Assembly: GCA_036262075.1 (NCBI GenBank)
Contig: DATAJO010000030.1
Location: 1 to 64,000, forward strand
Length of the DNA stretch: 64,000 nt
Source of the DNA: JACDBZ01 sp036262075
Lineage (GTDB): Bacteria > Chloroflexota > Limnocylindria > QHBO01
Direction of reading: 5' to 3'
Below are positions 10,886 to 18,619 of the stretch, piece after piece (positions within the stretch are counted from its first letter, which is position 1; the number at the start of each line of letters is the position of its first letter). The notes under the pieces were generated by a model, which saw only the letters and a list, made by a program, of their open reading frames with translations, was not told the DNA's origin and did no database searches. Made by a program: the position numbers and the translations under genes.

Positions 10886-11602
10886 GCTACGACTATCGAG
10901 TCTTGTGACCGGCCCTGCATCTGCGGCGCGAGACATCGCCAGCAACCCAAGCGGATCAGTTACGCGGATGCGGCGCCGTCCCTCCAACTGGATGAGAGCC
11001 CGTCGTTGAAAGTCGGCCAGCAACTTCGTGATCCACTCCCGACTGCAGCCAAGCTGTAGGGCAAGCTCAGCGTGACTCACATGCGCCACAGCCGGCTCCT
11101 CTCGCGCTTCTGCCGCAGAATCCAGCAGCCGGCGAGACAGTCTTTGGGCAACCGGACCGAACTCAGCAGCCATTTGCTGCTCGGTGTCTCGGAGGCGCGC
11201 AGACACCTCGCGCAACAGGGCCACTGCCAACGTCGCGTCCAAGCTCGCCTGCCCGGTCAGCTGCGCGGGATCCATCTCAAGGACGTCACTATCGAGGATC
11301 GCTTGGACATTGATGTTGCTTGGGAGGCCGGTGAATGCAGCGATGCCAACGGCGCCACTCGGCATCACCTCACCCACTGTCCTCTCATTGCCGTTCTCCA
11401 GCACGATGAAGACGCGTACGAGTCCGGTTAGCACGATGGCGCAGCGCTGGCCTCCGGACTGCACGATGAAGACCTCGCCGGCTCGCACATGGTGCGTGAC
11501 CGCACGCCGCATGAGCGTTTCCACGGTCGACTGTGAGACGCCGCGAAGGAAGCTACCGGCTAGTGCTTCGTGAACCGCGGCCGGAGTCCGCGCCTGGGCC
11601 AT
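10880..11602 (-). CDS. Crp/Fnr-family transcriptional regulator
   Basis: 240 residues: an N-terminal cyclic-nucleotide-binding-like beta barrel (about 20-125), a dimerisation helix (about 125-150) and a C-terminal winged helix with AELALQLGCSREWITKLLADFQRRALI near 190-215. The recognition helix has CSREW-ITK, preserving Arg and Glu used by CRP to read GTGA, with Lys in place of the third contact Arg. The phosphate-binding cassette (PSGAVGIAAFTGLPSNI) lacks the usual Arg-x-Ala, so canonical cAMP binding is unlikely; there is no FNR-like cysteine cluster. It lies 127 nt upstream of the metalloprotease operon on the same strand, with a palindromic site in between, which suggests local control of the operon and possible autoregulation. 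Confidence 0.85.
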   Translation of the reverse strand: MAQARTPAAVHEALAGSFLRGVSQSTVETLMRRAVTHHVRAGEVFIVQSGGQRCAIVLTGLVRVFIVLENGNERTVGEVMPSGAVGIAAFTGLPSNINVQAILDSDVLEMDPAQLTGQASLDATLAVALLREVSARLRDTEQQMAAEFGPVAQRLSRRLLDSAAEAREEPAVAHVSHAELALQLGCSREWITKLLADFQRRALIQLEGRRRIRVTDPLGLLAMSRAADAGPVTRLDSRSV

Positions 11603-11984
11603 CTCCCCAACACCTAGTCAAGCATCGTTTAACTGGCAGTATACGGCTCAAGCGCTTGCCTGGTGGCTGCTTCACCTAAACTGCAGCCAAGGTGGCACGA
11701 GAGCGCCAAGTTCAAAGTCCAGAACAAAGACCCCAGCGATCGTCGAACTCGTTGGTATCTAGTTCCATTAGGCGGGGACGATGATGCGCCGGTGCGGGCG
11801 ACTGGACGTTACCGGCGGGTTGCACCAGACAGTTCGGCTCGCACTCGCTCTCCGTCGTTCGTCAGCTCTTACGCTCGTGCCGCGAAGCGGCGTTACGGCA
11901 CCCATTCGACAGCGGCACGTTGGCGACTTTCGGCCGCGGGAGTGGGCTCGGCTGCCGGGCGATCACAGCGCTCCACCCGGTGAC
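11603..11984. other. Gene-free stretch inside the tRNA-Arg island
   Basis: About 380 bp between the Crp/Fnr gene and the tRNA-Arg fragment. It should hold the regulator's promoter near 11610-11650. Short open frames exist on the plus strand, but none has a ribosome binding site or a recognisable product. It looks like decayed island end sequence. Confidence 0.5.
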
Positions 11985-12025
11985 GCTCAGAAGGCGGCAG
12001 CTCTAGTCCACTGAGCTACGGGGAC
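11985..12025 (-). repeat. Displaced 5' half of tRNA-Arg (attachment-site remnant)
   Basis: 41 nt matching the tRNA-Arg gene (7788-7827) with two substitutions and one inserted base; the last 20 nt (D-arm to acceptor) are identical. It covers the 5' acceptor strand, D-arm and anticodon stem-loop but has no T-arm or 3' acceptor, so it cannot be a working tRNA. It fits an attR left by integration in the anticodon region of tRNA-Arg. Confidence 0.8.
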
Positions 12026-12107
12026 CCGCCGGAACGGCATTCAGGATACCCGTGCCGCTCACTGCGGTCGTCGTGCATTACCGGTGAGCGGCTAGACTGA
12101 GCCTCCC

Positions 12108-12407
12108 ATGGCCGACGAACCGATCATCACCAGGGTCCAGCTCCAGCGCACGCAGCTCGACGTCGATCGCGAGCTGCTCCGTGACGAGGATCTCCTCAAC
12201 GAGGAGCACCTCCGTCGCATGGACCAGGTGCTCCTGCGCCGCAACCTCGATCACGCGCGGATGTTCAGCCGCAAGCTCAGCCTCGAGCTCCAGCAGTACG
12301 TGCACCTATACACGCCCGAGGCGAACGAGCTCCGCCGCCGCATCACGAAGTACATGGTCATGGAGCGGATGATCGAGCGGGAGATGGCGCGCCGCCACAC
12401 GTACTGA
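12108..12407 (+). CDS. Conserved-looking small alpha-helical protein, unknown function
   Basis: 99 residues, highly charged and almost certainly all-helical (QLQRTQLDVDRELLRDEDLL, then HLRRMDQVLLRRNLDHAR and NELRRRITKYMVMERMIERE). There is no signal peptide or membrane segment. The amphipathic heptad-like pattern suggests a coiled coil or helical hairpin. No family recognised. It follows the island remnant by about 80 nt and is closed by a bidirectional hairpin at 12569-12598. Regular codon usage and composition support a real gene. Confidence 0.65.
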   Translation: MADEPIITRVQLQRTQLDVDRELLRDEDLLNEEHLRRMDQVLLRRNLDHARMFSRKLSLELQQYVHLYTPEANELRRRITKYMVMERMIEREMARRHTY

Positions 12408-12568
12408 GCGGCCGTTGCTCTTGGGCTGGCCGCGAGCGTTTGCCCGGTGAGCAACTAACTCCGGAGTTCGTCCACTCCACTCACGGCGAGGGCACCACCC
12501 CAGCGAGCGCCGCCAGCGCCACGGGCAACGGCCCGAGCGCGTCCCCGCCGAAGTGCGGGCATGAAATC

Positions 12569-12598
12569 GCCCCGGTCCGCCGCGAGCCGGACCGGGGC
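12569..12598. terminator. Bidirectional terminator hairpin between convergent genes
   Basis: GCCCCGGTCCG at 12569-12579 pairs perfectly over 11 bp with CGGACCGGGGC at 12588-12598 around an 8-nt loop, followed on the plus strand by TTCGTCAT. It lies between the 3' ends of the 12108-12407 gene and the minus-strand 12633-12983 gene and can serve both. Confidence 0.75.
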
Positions 12599-12632
12599 TT
12601 CGTCATCGCATCGACAGCGCAGACGGATCGGC

Positions 12633-12983
12633 TCAGGCGATCGCGACCTGCGCTGACATGCGTGGTGTCGCCGCCCCCTGACGGTCTCCCACCTCGCGCG
12701 TCATCTCGCTCCCCGCCAGCACCGCCCGCGTCCAGCCGGCAAGGCGCGGCATGTCCTGGAGCGAGAACGTCAGCCCCCGCGCCGCGAGCTCGGTGCGATC
12801 CCAGCCGTGGAACTCGCGACGAGCGGCGACGGCGCACATCTCGTCGTAGATCTCGGGCCAGGCCACGCCGCGGCGGCGGTGGCAGAAGCGGATGAATGAA
12901 ACGACGTCGGGCGGCGGTAGCTCACCGGCTGTGGCGGTGCCGGTGCGCTCGGTCGCGTCGGACACGGACGACCGTTGGGGCAT
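12633..12983 (-). CDS. Hypothetical protein, 116 aa
   Basis: A disordered, Thr/Ser-rich N-terminus (about 1-25) precedes a compact domain with DVVSFIRFCHRRRGVAWPEIYDEMCAVAARREFHGWDRTELAARGLTFSLQDMPRLAGW. The rhythm of helices and the F-x-R-F-C-H-R-R-R-G segment resemble a small helical DNA-binding or adaptor domain, but no family can be named. A strong SD (GGGAGG, 8 nt spacing) supports the ATG at 12983. It is convergent with the 99-aa gene and shares the hairpin at 12569-12598. Confidence 0.6.
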   Translation of the reverse strand: MPQRSSVSDATERTGTATAGELPPPDVVSFIRFCHRRRGVAWPEIYDEMCAVAARREFHGWDRTELAARGLTFSLQDMPRLAGWTRAVLAGSEMTREVGDRQGAATPRMSAQVAIA

Positions 12984-13119
12984 ACGGACTCCCTCCCGGA
13001 GTGTGGCCGTTGTGGAATTGGATGATGACGATCGGTCCCTTGGCCTCGGTCGAGGATGCAGGACCGGCGGGGATCGTAGGCCCCATCAGCCGCCGATCGG
13101 AAGGGGTCTGTCCACCAAC

Positions 13120-13128
13120 TTATCCACA
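13120..13128 (+). promoter_or_regulatory. Single DnaA-box-like 9-mer
   Basis: TTATCCACA matches the strong DnaA-box consensus TTATNCACA exactly, in the intergenic region between 12983 and 13172. No other convincing box or AT-rich unwinding element is nearby, so it is not evidence for an origin. It may be a titration or regulatory site, or chance. Confidence 0.3.
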
Positions 13129-13171
13129 GATCGAATCGGGCCCCAGGCCGATGGTGGAGAACCGGTGAACT

Positions 13172-14314
13172 TCAGCCCACCGCGGCGAATCGGTCGAGCC
13201 CGAAGAGGCCGATGTCGTGGCGCGTCGACCCCTCCAGCGCCAGGTCGGCGGCGATCTCGCCGATGACCGAGCAGAACTTGTAGCCGTGGCCGCTGCAGGC
13301 GGAGACGACGGTCACCTGGGGCGCATCGGGCAGGGTGTCGACGACGAAATGCTCGTCGGGCGTGTTCGTGAAGATGCAGGCCTTGAGCATCACCGTCGGG
13401 CCGGTGGCATCGGGCAGGTAGCGATCGAGGAAGGCCCGCAGCGCGGCCTCGTCGTCGGGCCGGGCCGAGCGGTCGGGGTCGGACGGGTCGATCGGCTCGC
13501 CGAAGTGGTGGTACCAGCCGAGCTTCACGCCGGGGGTGTCGTGGACCGGGAAGCCGTAGAACGAGCCGAGCGGGCCCTCGAGCACGAAGACCGGGAACCG
13601 GTCCGGCATGAACAGCTCGGGCGCCGTGGGCTGGAACCAGCCGAGCACCTGGCGCTCCGGCGCGGCGAGGTCGCGGAGCGCGGGCACGAGGTCGCGCATC
13701 CAGGGGCCGGCGCACACGACGAGCCGATCGGCCGCGTAGCGGCCGCGCGTCGTCGTCACACGCACCCCCTCGTCGGCGGTCGGCTCCCAGCCGGTCACGC
13801 CCTCGCGGAAGCGGAGGTCGGCGCCGGCCGCCAGCGCGCCGTTGACGTGGGCGAGGATCGATCGCTCGGAGAGGAGAAAGCCGCCGTCGGGCTGCCACAC
13901 GACGCGGACGTCGTCCTCGAGATTGCGCCATGCCGGATGGCGTCGGCGGAGCTCGGCCGGGTCGAGCACCTCGTGCTCGAGGCCGTGGGTCTCGGCCGCC
14001 TCGAGCGCCCCGCGGAAGATCGGCCCGTCCTCCGGCCCGCCCTCCAGGCAGCCGGTCGTGACCAGCAGCTCCTCCCCCGCCACGTCCTCGAGGTCGTGCC
14101 ACAGCTCGTACGCGCGGCGCAGGAGCGGCACGTACGACGGGTGCTCGTGGTACGCGAGCCGGATGATCCGGGTCAGCCCGTGCGACGAGCCGCGGTCGTG
14201 CAGGAGGTCGTGCTGCTCGAGCCCGAGCACGCGCCTCCCGCGTCGCGCGAGGTGGAAGGCCGATGCGGACCCCATCCCACCGAGGCCGATGACGATCGCG
14301 TCGAAGCGCTCCAC
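13172..14314 (-). CDS. FAD-dependent sarcosine/N-methyl-amino-acid oxidase (MSOX/MTOX family)
   Basis: 380 residues, the usual length for monomeric sarcosine oxidase or N-methyltryptophan oxidase. The N-terminal FAD-binding motif is VIGLGGMGSASAFHLARRG (residues 8-26), followed by the family mark GSSHGLTRIIR (about 42-52). Cys313 in KACIFTNTPDEHF is at the position that carries covalent FAD in the family. CSGHGYKFCSVIGE lies near the C-terminus. The reaction is oxidative demethylation of an N-methylated amine or oxidation of a secondary amine, giving H2O2 and an aldehyde. It follows the class V aminotransferase by 9 nt on the same strand, so they are an operon. Exact substrate unknown. Confidence 0.9.
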   Translation of the reverse strand: MERFDAIVIGLGGMGSASAFHLARRGRRVLGLEQHDLLHDRGSSHGLTRIIRLAYHEHPSYVPLLRRAYELWHDLEDVAGEELLVTTGCLEGGPEDGPIFRGALEAAETHGLEHEVLDPAELRRRHPAWRNLEDDVRVVWQPDGGFLLSERSILAHVNGALAAGADLRFREGVTGWEPTADEGVRVTTTRGRYAADRLVVCAGPWMRDLVPALRDLAAPERQVLGWFQPTAPELFMPDRFPVFVLEGPLGSFYGFPVHDTPGVKLGWYHHFGEPIDPSDPDRSARPDDEAALRAFLDRYLPDATGPTVMLKACIFTNTPDEHFVVDTLPDAPQVTVVSACSGHGYKFCSVIGEIAADLALEGSTRHDIGLFGLDRFAAVG

Positions 14315-14323
14315 CGGCGCAGT

Positions 14324-15565
14324 TTACGAGGCGGGCCTCGTGCCCGATGCGATGGCCGCCACCGCATCCACCAGCACGCGGATCTCGTCGTCGGTCGTCA
14401 GATAGTGGACCGATGCCCTGACGATGTCGTCGAGCCGGCGCGCCTCCATGTCGTACCGCGTCGACGTCACCGGCGAGACGCTCGTGTTGATCCGCTGGGC
14501 GCGGAGCGCGGCGACGACATCGGCCGCGGCCACCCCGTCGAGCGTGAACGTGACGATGCCGCCCTTCACCCGCCCGAGGTCGAGGGCGCGCACAATCGGA
14601 ATCGCCGCCAGCTCCTCGCGCAGGCGGGCGGCGAGCGGCTGGATCCGATCCCAGATCGTGTCGAGGCCGATATCGAGCGCGTAATCGACCGCGCGGCCCA
14701 TGCCGAGCTTGGCGGCGATCGGGCTCTCCCAGTTCTCGAAGCGGCGGGCGTCGGGCTGGATCTCGTAGCGGTCGGGCGCGACCCAGGTCGCGGCGTGGAT
14801 GTCGAGGAGCGGCGGCGTGAGGTCCGCGATCCGATCGCGCCGCACGTACAGGAAGCCGACGCCGCGCGGCCCGCGCAGGTACTTGCGGGAGGTCGCCGCC
14901 AGCGCATCGGCACCGAGCTCGGCCACGTCGATCGGCATCTGGCCGACCGTCTGGCAGGCGTCGAGCAGGTAGAAGGCGCCGGCCTCGCGCGTCAGGCGGC
15001 CGATCTCAGCCGCGGGCTGGACGAGGCCGCCGTTGGTCGGCATGTGCGACACGGCCACGACCTTCACCCGCTCGTCGAGCATCTCGGCCAGCGCGTCGAC
15101 CGACACCTGCCCGTGCTCGTCGTTCGGCACGACCTCGACCGATGCGCCGGTCCGCGCCGCCGCCTGGAGGAAGGCGATGGTGTTCGAGCCGTACTCGCTC
15201 CGCGAGGTCAGGATCCGATCGCCGGGCCCGAGCGGGATCGAGTAGAACGCCATGTCCCATGCCCGGGTCGCGTTCTCGACGATCGCGATCTCATCGGTCC
15301 CGGCATTGATCAGCCGGCCGATCGAGGCATAGATCGCCCTGACCCGGTCCGCCACCTCCTCCTCGGCCTCGTAGCCGCCGATGCGCGCCTCGCGCTCGAG
15401 GTGCGCCTCGATGACGTCGAGCACCGGACGCGGCGACGGCGAGTCGCCGGCATGGTTGAAATGGACGACCTCGGCACAGGCCGGCGTCTCAGCACGCAGC
15501 CGCGGCAGCGCCGCCTCGAGGTCCATTTCGTGAGGATTACGGCCGGTCACGGCAGGCAGAGCCAC
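14324..15565 (-). CDS. PLP-dependent aminotransferase class V family (cysteine desulfurase-like)
   Basis: 413 residues from a GTG at 15565 (an ATG at 15526 is the alternative; neither has a strong SD). The fold type I active site is complete: Asp202 in FYLLDACQTVGQ for the pyridine nitrogen and Lys228 in ATSRKYLRGPRGVGFLY for the Schiff base. FNHAGDSPSP near the N-terminus resembles ergothioneine/isopenicillin-epimerase type class V enzymes rather than IscS, and the long mobile Cys loop of desulfurases is not obvious. It may be a lyase or transaminase on amino acids. It is followed 9 nt later by the sarcosine-oxidase-like gene, suggesting joint amino-acid catabolism. Confidence 0.82.
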   Translation of the reverse strand: MALPAVTGRNPHEMDLEAALPRLRAETPACAEVVHFNHAGDSPSPRPVLDVIEAHLEREARIGGYEAEEEVADRVRAIYASIGRLINAGTDEIAIVENATRAWDMAFYSIPLGPGDRILTSRSEYGSNTIAFLQAAARTGASVEVVPNDEHGQVSVDALAEMLDERVKVVAVSHMPTNGGLVQPAAEIGRLTREAGAFYLLDACQTVGQMPIDVAELGADALAATSRKYLRGPRGVGFLYVRRDRIADLTPPLLDIHAATWVAPDRYEIQPDARRFENWESPIAAKLGMGRAVDYALDIGLDTIWDRIQPLAARLREELAAIPIVRALDLGRVKGGIVTFTLDGVAAADVVAALRAQRINTSVSPVTSTRYDMEARRLDDIVRASVHYLTTDDEIRVLVDAVAAIASGTRPAS

Positions 15566-15569
15566 GCCT

Positions 15570-15767
15570 TCACCGGAGTCCGGCCCGATAGGCCTCGAGC
15601 CGGTCCGCCAGCTCGGCCGACCGACTCAACGCCAGCGTATGGCCACCGTCGATCTCGTCCACCTCGACGCCGAGCCGCTCCGGCGCCAAACGCCGCTGGA
15701 GCTCCGGCATGAGCCGATGCCATTCCCACGGGTCGCCGCCACCGCCGGGGATCAGCGCGTAGCTCAC
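15570..15767 (-). pseudogene. Alpha/beta hydrolase remnant with internal deletion
   Basis: From a GTG at 15767 with a good SD (GGAGGGG), the 65-residue product begins like an alpha/beta hydrolase (SYALIPGGGGDPWEWHRLMPEL) and ends like the last helix of one (EIDGGHTLALSRSAELADRLEAYRAGL). The GGH carries the catalytic His context, but there is no nucleophile elbow or core strands. About 170 residues are missing, with the frame preserved. This points to an in-frame internal deletion. Its stop is a few bases before the class V aminotransferase start, so transcription may still run through. Confidence 0.6.
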
Positions 15768-15804
15768 CAAGCACCCCTCCTGACGGAGCCCTGACAACGG
15801 AAGA

Positions 15805-15830
15805 GCTCCGGTCCGAAGTGGAACCGGAGC
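15805..15830 (-). terminator. Hairpin adjoining att copy A
   Basis: GCTCCGGT at 15805-15812 pairs with ACCGGAGC at 15823-15830 across a 10-nt loop; on the minus strand TCTTCC follows. It occupies the same place relative to the tRNA-Glu 3'-end repeat as the hairpins near 19265, 20825 and 23350. Confidence 0.5.
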
Positions 15831-15843
15831 CCTCGATGAGTGC

Positions 15844-15863
15844 TGGTACCGCATACCGGATTC
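15844..15863 (-). repeat. att copy A: duplicate of the tRNA-Glu 3' end
   Basis: tggtaccgcataccggattc matches the 3' end of the tRNA-Glu gene (23376-23395) over 20 nt: CCA, acceptor strand and the start of the T-stem. The rest of the tRNA is absent. It is the outermost of three extra copies and marks the far end of the integrated array. Confidence 0.8.
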
Positions 15864-15983
15864 CTGACGAAATGTCCCATGTCTCTGAGCCGCATCCATC
15901 CAGTACGCGTATGAGACAAATGACACGCATGAGACGGGATCGATAATGGGTTCAGATGTGGGACCAGACCCGATCGACTGAGT

Positions 15984-17489
15984 TCACGCGGGGCGCCACC
16001 CCGAGGCCTGGCTCCGGGCGTCCTGGGCCATCCGGTCGGTCGCCCGATGCCGACCATTCGTCGCGCTCCCCGCGTCAGGAGGCGACGAAAGGCGCCGCAG
16101 GTTCTCAGGATCTCGATTTCCCGGGTCAAGCTGACCGACTGGTGCCGGCCGGCCGAAGAGGAAGCCTTGCGCGAGCCGAATCCCGAGCAACTGCAGCATC
16201 TGTCGCTCCGCATCGCTTTCCACACCCTCGGCGATGAGGTGGGCACCTGTCTGCAGCATGTAATGGTGGAGTGCGGCGACCAGCGCCTGGCGCGCGGGGT
16301 CGGCGTCGATGTCGCGAACCAGGGCAAGGTCCAGCTTTGCGAATGCTGGCCCCAGCTCCACGAGGTGACGGAGGCCGGAGAAGGCTTCGCCGATGTCGTC
16401 GATGGCCAGTCTGACGTTCGGTCCGAGCCCATCGACCGCGTGGCGGATGGCCTGGTAGTCAACGATCGCCTCCTGCTCGGTCAACTCGACAACGATTGGC
16501 AGACCGACGTCGGCCAGGAGCCGGCCGAGCCGGCTATCCTCGAGCAGCAGGGACGCCGATACGTTGACCGCGAGCCAGCTGTCCGCGGGCAGGTCCCTCG
16601 CATCCGACAGCGCTCGTCGGATGGCCATCTCTTCGAGATCAGGGCCGATACCCAACGTCACCGCTTCGGCGAACTGATCGGCCGGCGATGCGCCATCCTG
16701 GAAGCGCGTCAATGACTCATAACCGACCGGCCGGCCCGTCTCGAGGTCGACGATCGGTTGGAAGACCGCCATCAGGTCTGATGCGCTCCGTATGAGGTCG
16801 GCCCGCCGCCGCTCACGCTTGCGCGTGGTGGTGGCAACCGGACCGAGCCATGCGCCGGCGGTTCGGGCGATCTCAGCCACCCCTTGCGCGTGCTCGCCAG
16901 CGGGCAGCGGATGTCGCGTCGCCGCCGCCAGCATACCGATGACTTCGCCCTCATGGATAACCGGCGCCACCGCGGCATGCTCTGACCGCGGGGCGCCCCC
17001 CGAATCGAGGGTCGCCGCGATGGACCTGGCAAACTGCCAGGACGAGGGAAGGCGCGGGTCCACACTCATGGCGGCGAACCGGCCATGATCGGCGAGGAGG
17101 TAGGCCGCCACATCGACCCCCGGCAGCTGACCCAGCGCCTCGGTGATGGCCCGCATGGTCCCTTCGGGCGTGTCGGCCGGACGCAGCGCATCGAGCAGCC
17201 GATCGATCCGCTCGCGTCGCTCCCGCTCGAGGGCACGTTCTTCGGCGGCCCGAAGGATACGGCGTCGGTACCGCGAGATCAGGGCGAACATGAGCAGGGT
17301 CGTGGCGAGCACGAATCCGACGCCCTTGATCGACTGGACCTGCTGGGCGACCGACCGATCAGGGATGAACTCGGTGAAGCGGTCGCTGAACAGGATCCAT
17401 GCGATGGAGAGGAGGCAGTACGCGAGGCTGATCGAGAGAGGCGATAGGACGGTGCCGCTCCTCGGCCACCATCCGCGGCGGGTTTCCAC
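15984..17489 (-). CDS. Membrane-anchored EAL-domain protein (putative c-di-GMP phosphodiesterase)
   Basis: 501 residues. Two N-terminal membrane helices (about 15-35 and 52-72), with WILFSDRF between them, are followed by a basic coiled stretch (RYRRRILRAAEERALERERRERI). A GAF-like sensor region (about 95-230) comes next, then an EAL domain from about 240. Catalytic-site residues can be followed: the EAL motif is YESLTRF (Glu kept), with Asn in VNVSA, Glu in ELTEQE, the Asp pair in IDDIGEAFSGL, Lys in AKLDLALV, EGVES and QGFLFGRP. All metal and catalytic acidic residues appear present, so c-di-GMP hydrolysis is likely. There is no GGDEF domain. It lies within element 1 on the minus strand. 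Confidence 0.87.
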   Translation of the reverse strand: METRRGWWPRSGTVLSPLSISLAYCLLSIAWILFSDRFTEFIPDRSVAQQVQSIKGVGFVLATTLLMFALISRYRRRILRAAEERALERERRERIDRLLDALRPADTPEGTMRAITEALGQLPGVDVAAYLLADHGRFAAMSVDPRLPSSWQFARSIAATLDSGGAPRSEHAAVAPVIHEGEVIGMLAAATRHPLPAGEHAQGVAEIARTAGAWLGPVATTTRKRERRRADLIRSASDLMAVFQPIVDLETGRPVGYESLTRFQDGASPADQFAEAVTLGIGPDLEEMAIRRALSDARDLPADSWLAVNVSASLLLEDSRLGRLLADVGLPIVVELTEQEAIVDYQAIRHAVDGLGPNVRLAIDDIGEAFSGLRHLVELGPAFAKLDLALVRDIDADPARQALVAALHHYMLQTGAHLIAEGVESDAERQMLQLLGIRLAQGFLFGRPAPVGQLDPGNRDPENLRRLSSPPDAGSATNGRHRATDRMAQDARSQASGWRPA

Positions 17490-17679
17490 GCAGATACCAC
17501 TCGGTGCTTCCGGACACCGTACGGCCCCTACCTCCCAGGCAGTAGGCGTACTTCCGGTGTGACCTCCGGCCTACGAACGGGGCCAGGAAGGACGCGCTGA
17601 TTCATCTCGTCCAGGCTGTCGTTCAATGTACTCGGTTCAAGGGCCTTGCTGCTATCAAGCTCCTGGCCCAAGAGCTTTA

Positions 17680-18519
17680 TCACCGACGCCTGCGTGCGTC
17701 CTGGGGTGCCTCTCGACTGCCGTACGGCATGGGGATGTACTCAACCGACGGCCGACGCTGCGTAGTCTGCGGGTACAGGTGCATCAAGTCGAAAATGGCG
17801 GACGGCATCTCAGTGGAGACGGGAATCCCCAGTTCGCGAGCCTCATCGGGGCTGATCGGATAGTCGTGGGTCCAGGTCCCGGACGCAAGCTTCTTGGCCA
17901 AGCGTAACGCCCGTTCCCGGCCCATCCGCTCGGCGAGCAGGTCCCGAACCAGGGCGGAAACCTGCCGGAGCGCTTTCTCCGCCACGTCGGCCAAGACGAT
18001 GGTCTGGTCGTCGATCTCCGCGATCGGCTTTCGCTCGAGCACTCGCACGATCGACGCGGCCGGCGACTGGCCCAACTGGGGATCCACCGGGCCGAGCACC
18101 GCGTTCTCGGCCATCACGATCTCGTCCGCGGCGAGGGCGATGAGGGTGCCGCCGCTCATGGCATAGTGCGGGACGAAGACCGTGACCGTTGCCGGGTGCC
18201 GGCGCAGGGCCTTCGCGATCTGCTCGGCCGCGAGGACCAGACCGCCAGGCGTGTGGAGAATCAGGTCGATCGGCACGTCCGGCCCAGTGAGCTGGATCGC
18301 TCGCAGGAGCTGCTCCGAGTCTTCGATGTCGATGTATCGGCTCAACGGGAAGCCGAGCAGGCGGAGGGTCTCCTGTCGATGGATCAACCCGATGACCCGG
18401 CTCTTCCGCTCCCTCTCGAGCTCACGGAAGGCGCGCATCCGCTGGGACTCGAGCCACCGCTGCTTCAGGACAGGCTGAAGCGAGCTCAGGATGATGAACA
18501 GCCAGAGGATCTCGAGCAT
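17680..18519 (-). CDS. SDH-family Clp-fold serine proteinase
   Basis: 279 residues. An N-terminal hydrophobic helix (MLEILWLFIILSSLQPVL) anchors it to the membrane, followed by a basic helix. The Clp-fold core has LILHTPGGLVLAAEQIAKAL (oxyanion/binding loop) and VPHYAMSGGTLIALAADEIVM with nucleophile Ser122, then LGPVDPQLG. This matches the serine dehydrogenase proteinase (SDH/SppA-like, PF01972 type) family of membrane-associated ClpP-fold proteases. The biological substrate is unknown. It is 190 nt upstream of the EAL gene on the same strand, within element 1. Confidence 0.87.
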   Translation of the reverse strand: MLEILWLFIILSSLQPVLKQRWLESQRMRAFRELERERKSRVIGLIHRQETLRLLGFPLSRYIDIEDSEQLLRAIQLTGPDVPIDLILHTPGGLVLAAEQIAKALRRHPATVTVFVPHYAMSGGTLIALAADEIVMAENAVLGPVDPQLGQSPAASIVRVLERKPIAEIDDQTIVLADVAEKALRQVSALVRDLLAERMGRERALRLAKKLASGTWTHDYPISPDEARELGIPVSTEMPSAIFDLMHLYPQTTQRRPSVEYIPMPYGSREAPQDARRRR

Positions 18520-18619
18520 AGGTGGCTCCGCGTGGATTGATCGTGACCGTACCGATCGCGACGTCGCCGGGCCGTAGCGCCTGCTACACGACCGCTACAG
18601 GAGCACGCTCACCTGGGAC

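Larger units (their letters stand above)
7828..12025. mobile_element. Putative genomic island inserted in tRNA-Arg (about 4.2 kb, decayed)
   Basis: The segment is bounded by the intact tRNA-Arg gene and a displaced 5' half of the same tRNA (11985-12025). This is what remains when an element recombines within a tRNA gene and restores it with its own copy. Codon usage and base composition inside look AT-richer than the flanks. Cargo: a broken replication-relaxation gene, a lipoprotein, an anchored secreted protein, a secreted metzincin and a Crp/Fnr regulator. No integrase is recognised, so the element is probably an immobile remnant. Confidence 0.6.

Noticed and set aside
11663..12014. Small genes on the plus strand between the Crp/Fnr gene and the tRNA fragment
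   Set aside because: No SD, unusual composition, and the frames run into the tRNA fragment.
11985..12025. A second tRNA gene
   Set aside because: It lacks the T-arm and 3' acceptor, and the anticodon stem does not pair; it is a 5' fragment of tRNA-Arg.
13120..13128. Replication origin
   Set aside because: A single DnaA box, no AT-rich element, no dnaA/dnaN/gidA genes nearby.
13217..15712. An 831-codon plus-strand frame opposite the oxidase and aminotransferase
   Set aside because: Antisense shadow typical of high-GC DNA (His/Arg/Asp-rich, no motif); the minus-strand genes carry complete active sites.
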